Positions 22,382-25,238 of a stretch of DNA of 25,238 nt are shown here, piece after piece; position 1 is the stretch's first letter; each line of letters opens with the position of its first letter. The translations under genes were made by a program, and so were the position numbers. Origin of the DNA: Clostridiales bacterium UBA1248 (GTDB lineage: Bacteria; Bacillota; Clostridia; Oscillospirales; CAG-272). The stretch lies in assembly GCA_002308615.1 (NCBI GenBank), contig DBWC01000033.1, positions 1 through 25,238 on the forward strand, in the 5' to 3' direction. A model generated the notes under the pieces. That model was not told where the DNA came from, made no database searches, and saw only the letters and a list, made by a program, of their open reading frames with translations.

Positions 22382-22972
22382 TTATTTATAAAACACAAAC
22401 CCGCCGTGTTTTGCGCCTTTTACGCTTTTGTCGGCTTTGCCCGCGTCTTCAAAATAAAGTATGCCGCCGTAAGGCTTTACGCCTTGGATCGCTTCGTACG
22501 CCGCCCTCATGCAGTCTTCGGGTATATCGCACGGGAACGCTCCGCCCAGCGTGTTTATGACAGACGGTATATCGTCGGGAAACAGCGGCGACTCAAGCCT
22601 GTTAAGCACGACGGAGGCGACGGCGGCTTTTGTAAGCCTGTCGCCGTTTTTACAAACTCTGCACAAAAGTCTTGCGAGCTTTACCGCGTCCTCGTCGTTT
22701 TTATTATACTTTATATCCGCGTTAAGCGAATGCGCGAGGGCGTACGTGCATATCCCGTCCGGATATATGCCGCAGTCGCGCTGATAAGCCTTTACCGCCT
22801 CGCACACCTGCTCCGTGTATTTGCCGTCCCATTCTCCGCCGTAATATCCGGCGCGGTATAAGCTTTGCTGCAGTTCCCGCACCTCATAGCTCTCCGCGCC
22901 GGGGTAAAACAGCGCTTTTGTGTTCGTGCAGAAAAGCAAAAACAAGAAAAATACAGTAAAAAAACGTTTCAT
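22382..22972 (-). CDS. Secreted SleB-like cell wall hydrolase homologue with altered active site
   Basis: A 196-residue protein. Signal peptide about 1-20 (MKRFFTVFFLFLLFCTNTKA). Residues 28-80 are a peptidoglycan-binding type 1 domain (VRELQQSLYRAGYYGGEWDG, then AVKAYQRDCGIYPDGI). Residues about 95-196 match Hydrolase_2, the catalytic domain of spore cortex lytic enzyme SleB: LARL, AVASVVLNR (117-125) and the C-terminal AAYEAIQGVKPYGGILYF. SleB proteins have a lytic transglycosylase glutamate in an EARGE segment. Ungapped alignment between LARL and VVLNR puts Val106 at that glutamate and CKNG at ARGE. The protein may bind but not cut peptidoglycan. AAAGGAGG precedes ATG 22972; its promoter is not clear. 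Confidence 0.8.
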   Translation of the reverse strand: MKRFFTVFFLFLLFCTNTKALFYPGAESYEVRELQQSLYRAGYYGGEWDGKYTEQVCEAVKAYQRDCGIYPDGICTYALAHSLNADIKYNKNDEDAVKLARLLCRVCKNGDRLTKAAVASVVLNRLESPLFPDDIPSVINTLGGAFPCDIPEDCMRAAYEAIQGVKPYGGILYFEDAGKADKSVKGAKHGGFVFYK

Positions 22973-23020
22973 ATTGCCTCCTTTACGTTATTTTCCGCAA
23001 AAACGCAAATAAAATTCGCA

Positions 23021-23043
23021 TTTTTGTTTTGACAAAACAAAAA
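23021..23043. promoter_or_regulatory. Palindromic operator candidate over the DUF1934 -35 box
   Basis: A perfect inverted repeat with 11-bp arms (left arm TTTTTGTTTTG) and a single central A at 23032. The -35 hexamer TTGACA (23029-23034) sits at its centre. It lies between divergent genes, so a dimeric repressor here could affect both. A second, imperfect inverted repeat (22999-23010 with 23014-23025) overlaps its left edge. The site is A/T-rich, which raises the chance of coincidence. Confidence 0.45.
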
Positions 23044-23057
23044 AAATATGATACAAT
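23029..23057 (+). promoter_or_regulatory. Sigma-A-type promoter of DUF1934 and the propeller gene
   Basis: TTGACA (23029-23034), a 17-base spacer ending in TGA, and TACAAT (23052-23057). Start expected near 23064, about 21 bases before ATG 23085. Confidence 0.87.
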
Positions 23058-23084
23058 GCAAAAAGAACAAACAGAGGTTATTAT

Positions 23085-23567
23085 ATGGCAAAAAGAGTTA
23101 AAATATATCTTAAATCGTCACAGCTCATAAAGCTGCCTTTGCCGGAGGAAGGGCTTGACGAATTTGAAGAAGAGCTTCTTTCCCCCGAGCCGTTTCTTAC
23201 GGAGGTGGAAAGCGAGGGTGAGCTTGAGTATAAGGACGGCGTCGTTACGATCTCATATATGGAATCCGCGGCGACGGGACTTGAAAACTGCCTGACGACG
23301 CTTACGTTTTACGACAGAGACCCGGGCAGCGTCTCGCTTTACAGGGCGGGGCCTGTGAAAACCGCTTTGATGTTTTGCGAGGGACAAAGATACATTTCCG
23401 TATACGATACGGGATACGGATGTTTTGAGGTCGGCATTTTTACGGAAAAATGCGATAACAGGATAGGAGTTGACGGCGGGGAGCTTTGCATATCCTACGT
23501 CGTTGAAATACACGGCTCGGAGGCGGAGCACACCGAGCTTGAACTTAAAGTAAAGGAGCTGTTATGA
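23085..23567 (+). CDS. DUF1934 family protein (YwiB-like beta barrel)
   Basis: A 160-residue cytoplasmic protein. The C-terminal two thirds match DUF1934, a calycin-like barrel family: SYMESAATGLENCLTTLTF, then PGSVSLYRAGPVKTALMF, then RYISVYDTGYGCFEVGIFT, then ELCISYVVEIHGSEAEHTEL. The N-terminal 40 residues carry an acidic stretch (EEGLDEFEEELLSPE), extra relative to the barrel. AGAGG lies about 8 bases before ATG 23085. Function of the family is unknown. The stop overlaps the next start (ATGA), coupling it to the propeller gene. Confidence 0.85.
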   Translation: MAKRVKIYLKSSQLIKLPLPEEGLDEFEEELLSPEPFLTEVESEGELEYKDGVVTISYMESAATGLENCLTTLTFYDRDPGSVSLYRAGPVKTALMFCEGQRYISVYDTGYGCFEVGIFTEKCDNRIGVDGGELCISYVVEIHGSEAEHTELELKVKELL

Positions 23568-25198
23568 AGAATATGGGTATAAAGCTCGTTGTCAAGGACG
23601 AGGGATACGACGTTTACGCGCCGATGGAGCATCAGAACTGGGGCTATCGCTACGGACCGTCTATAATGGCGTACGACGGTAAACGCGCGGACGCGTGGTT
23701 CGCGTCGCCCGGCGCGCTCGGCGAGGCGGACTGGTTCACTTACAGACACACCGAGGACGGCGGAAAAACGTGGACGGACGAAAAAGTCGTTTTGACGCCC
23801 ACCGCGGATTCCATGGACCTGTTTTCCGTATGCGATCCGGCCGTCGTTAAATTCGGCGGATATTACTATATCGGCTACACGTCGACTATATTTACCGAGG
23901 GCGGCGGCGTTTGCAACAACGCTTTTGTCGCAAGGAGCAAAAACCCGGACGGACCTTTTGAAAAATGGACCGGCGACGGCTGGGGCGAACAGCGTGAAAC
24001 GCCCGACGGCGAACTGCGCTGGATGGGCAAGCCCGCGCCGATAATCTACTTTGACGGAGATTCAGCCGCGTGGGGCGAGGGCGAGCCGTCGTTCGTCGTG
24101 TTAAACGACGTTCTGTATATTTATTACACGAAAACGTCTAAGAGAGCCGACGGCAGCCGCATTTCACAAACGCTCGTCGCGACCGCTGACGCGACGGACG
24201 AGAACTGGCCGGCAAATATACGTCAGCGAGGCGTCGCGGCGGAGAGAGCAAGCGGCGGTAACGACTCGTTTGACGTCGTTTACAGCGAGGAATTCGGCAA
24301 ATTCATAGCCATATCCACCGACCTGCGCTTCACAAAAGACAGTATGCTCGCGATATACGAGTCGAACAACGGTCTGCGCTTCAGACGGTGCTGCGAGCTG
24401 CGCGACAAGATCGGTTATATGTGCCACAACAGCGGCATATCCGGAGACGAGCTGCATCATATCAAAAAGAAAGATCTTAAACTTCTCGGCTACGCCTACG
24501 GAGACAAATGGGGTTTCTGGGGCACGCGCTTCCACGAGTACGACGTTGTAAAGCATTACGGAAAATATTCCGAGCTTGACATGAAAGCGGTCGAAAGACC
24601 GGTGATACCGAAGCCGAAGAGAGAGCCGTTTCCGATAAACGTGATGCCCGAGGTAACGCCTCCGCGTTTTTACAAGCTGCGCGAGGGCGAGAAGAAAGAG
24701 ATCGGCTTCGTATGGTTTGATTCCGCGTATCTGCGCTATAAAGCGGAAAACGTCAGCTTTTATAACTACGATAAAAGCATCATAGACATAAACGGTATGA
24801 CCGTCACCGCAAAACACGTCGGTTATACGTACGCAAACGCAAAAACTCCGGACGGATTCGACGCGGAGATACTCATATACGTTTACCCGGAAGACTTTGA
24901 TTTTTCCGATACAAACAAATATCCCGTATCGGTCATGCCGGTACAGGATACGTATAAGATCACACTTAAGGAAAACGAGCGCAAGCAGCTGCGCGTGCTC
25001 GTCCAGTATTCAAACGGAACGTGGGCGGAAACCGGTAAAGCCGAAGACGGCGTCGTCTATTACGGATATAACGAGGATCTTATATCCGTTGACGAAAACG
25101 GCATAACGCACGCAAAAGGCGTACCGGGCGTCACCGCCGTCACCGTCGGCCTCGGTTCGTTTACGGTGAAATATAAGGTAAAAATAACCAAGATATAA
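23564..25198 (+). CDS. GH43/GH32-like beta-propeller protein with two Ig-like C-terminal domains
   Basis: A 544-residue protein. Residues about 15-345 look like a five-bladed propeller of the arabinanase/levansucrase/invertase superfamily, with blade motifs RYGPSIMAYDGK, CDPAVVKFGGYYYIGYTS (D91), GEGEPSFVVLNDVLYIYY (E174) and ISTDLRFTKDSMLAIYES. The Asp and Glu in those positions are candidate catalytic residues. Residues about 365-450 and 455-544 look like two BIG2/Ig-like domains. There is no signal peptide at either possible start (residue 1 or 4), unusual for such a domain set. AAGGAG lies about 6 bases before ATG 23564, which overlaps the DUF1934 stop. Substrate not assignable; a non-enzymatic sugar-binding role is possible. 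Confidence 0.72.
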   Translation: MKNMGIKLVVKDEGYDVYAPMEHQNWGYRYGPSIMAYDGKRADAWFASPGALGEADWFTYRHTEDGGKTWTDEKVVLTPTADSMDLFSVCDPAVVKFGGYYYIGYTSTIFTEGGGVCNNAFVARSKNPDGPFEKWTGDGWGEQRETPDGELRWMGKPAPIIYFDGDSAAWGEGEPSFVVLNDVLYIYYTKTSKRADGSRISQTLVATADATDENWPANIRQRGVAAERASGGNDSFDVVYSEEFGKFIAISTDLRFTKDSMLAIYESNNGLRFRRCCELRDKIGYMCHNSGISGDELHHIKKKDLKLLGYAYGDKWGFWGTRFHEYDVVKHYGKYSELDMKAVERPVIPKPKREPFPINVMPEVTPPRFYKLREGEKKEIGFVWFDSAYLRYKAENVSFYNYDKSIIDINGMTVTAKHVGYTYANAKTPDGFDAEILIYVYPEDFDFSDTNKYPVSVMPVQDTYKITLKENERKQLRVLVQYSNGTWAETGKAEDGVVYYGYNEDLISVDENGITHAKGVPGVTAVTVGLGSFTVKYKVKITKI

Positions 25199-25203
25199 CT
25201 TAA

Positions 25204-25230
25204 GGGAGGGCTCGGCCCTCCCGTTTTCTT
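25204..25230 (+). terminator. Intrinsic terminator of the DUF1934/propeller operon
   Basis: An 8-bp stem GGGAGGGC/GCCCTCCC (25204-25211, 25215-25222) with a TCG loop is followed by GTTTTCTTT. It begins 5 bases after the stop. Confidence 0.9.
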
Positions 25231-25238
25231 TGCGGCTT

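Overview
The window looks like a chromosomal segment from an uncultured member of the Clostridia (Firmicutes), probably a gut-type anaerobe. The evidence is the gene families present (DUF5685, DUF1934, YfhO, a macro-associated C-terminal module, a BspA-like leucine-rich repeat protein ending in a dockerin, a SleB-like wall hydrolase, a TPM protein paired with a zinc-ribbon protein), strong AGGAGG ribosome binding sites, and consensus TTGACA-N17-TATAAT promoters. This placement is inference; there is no rRNA gene. Coding is dense on both strands. No gap between genes exceeds 300 bases; the largest (13937-14224) holds a structured leader, a promoter and a terminator. I saw no tRNA, CRISPR array, insertion sequence or phage gene.

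Left part, + strand, 182-6774: a tight seven-gene run with start/stop overlaps: metal permease, DUF5685 protein, J-domain protein with a Cys-rich tail, small membrane protein, RecG, a protein with a gutted macro domain, and a DEDDh exonuclease. It may be one transcript. Next, from its own promoter, comes rhaA (L-rhamnose isomerase) with a GH109-like Gfo/Idh/MocA protein, separated by a weak hairpin and closed by a strong terminator at 9355-9387.

Middle, - strand, 18129-9398: dus and a YfhO membrane protein are coupled by an ATGA overlap and end in a terminator. A 1512-residue secreted protein follows, with BspA-type leucine-rich repeats, 14 tandem modules of about 68 residues, and a C-terminal dockerin. 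Its transcript should begin at about 14120 with a roughly 184-nt leader that can form a multi-block long hairpin, a competing helix, and an intrinsic terminator just before the ribosome binding site. This is the best candidate here for an undescribed regulatory system.

Right part: a + strand operon (zinc ribbon, TPM, endonuclease/exonuclease/phosphatase) from 18257; a - strand pair (small membrane protein, flavodoxin) from a perfect-consensus promoter; a - strand 37-residue Cys-rich membrane peptide downstream of a SleB-like protein that lacks its catalytic glutamate; and, divergent from that across a palindrome-bearing intergenic region, DUF1934 coupled to a beta-propeller protein with Ig-like C-terminal domains and no signal peptide.
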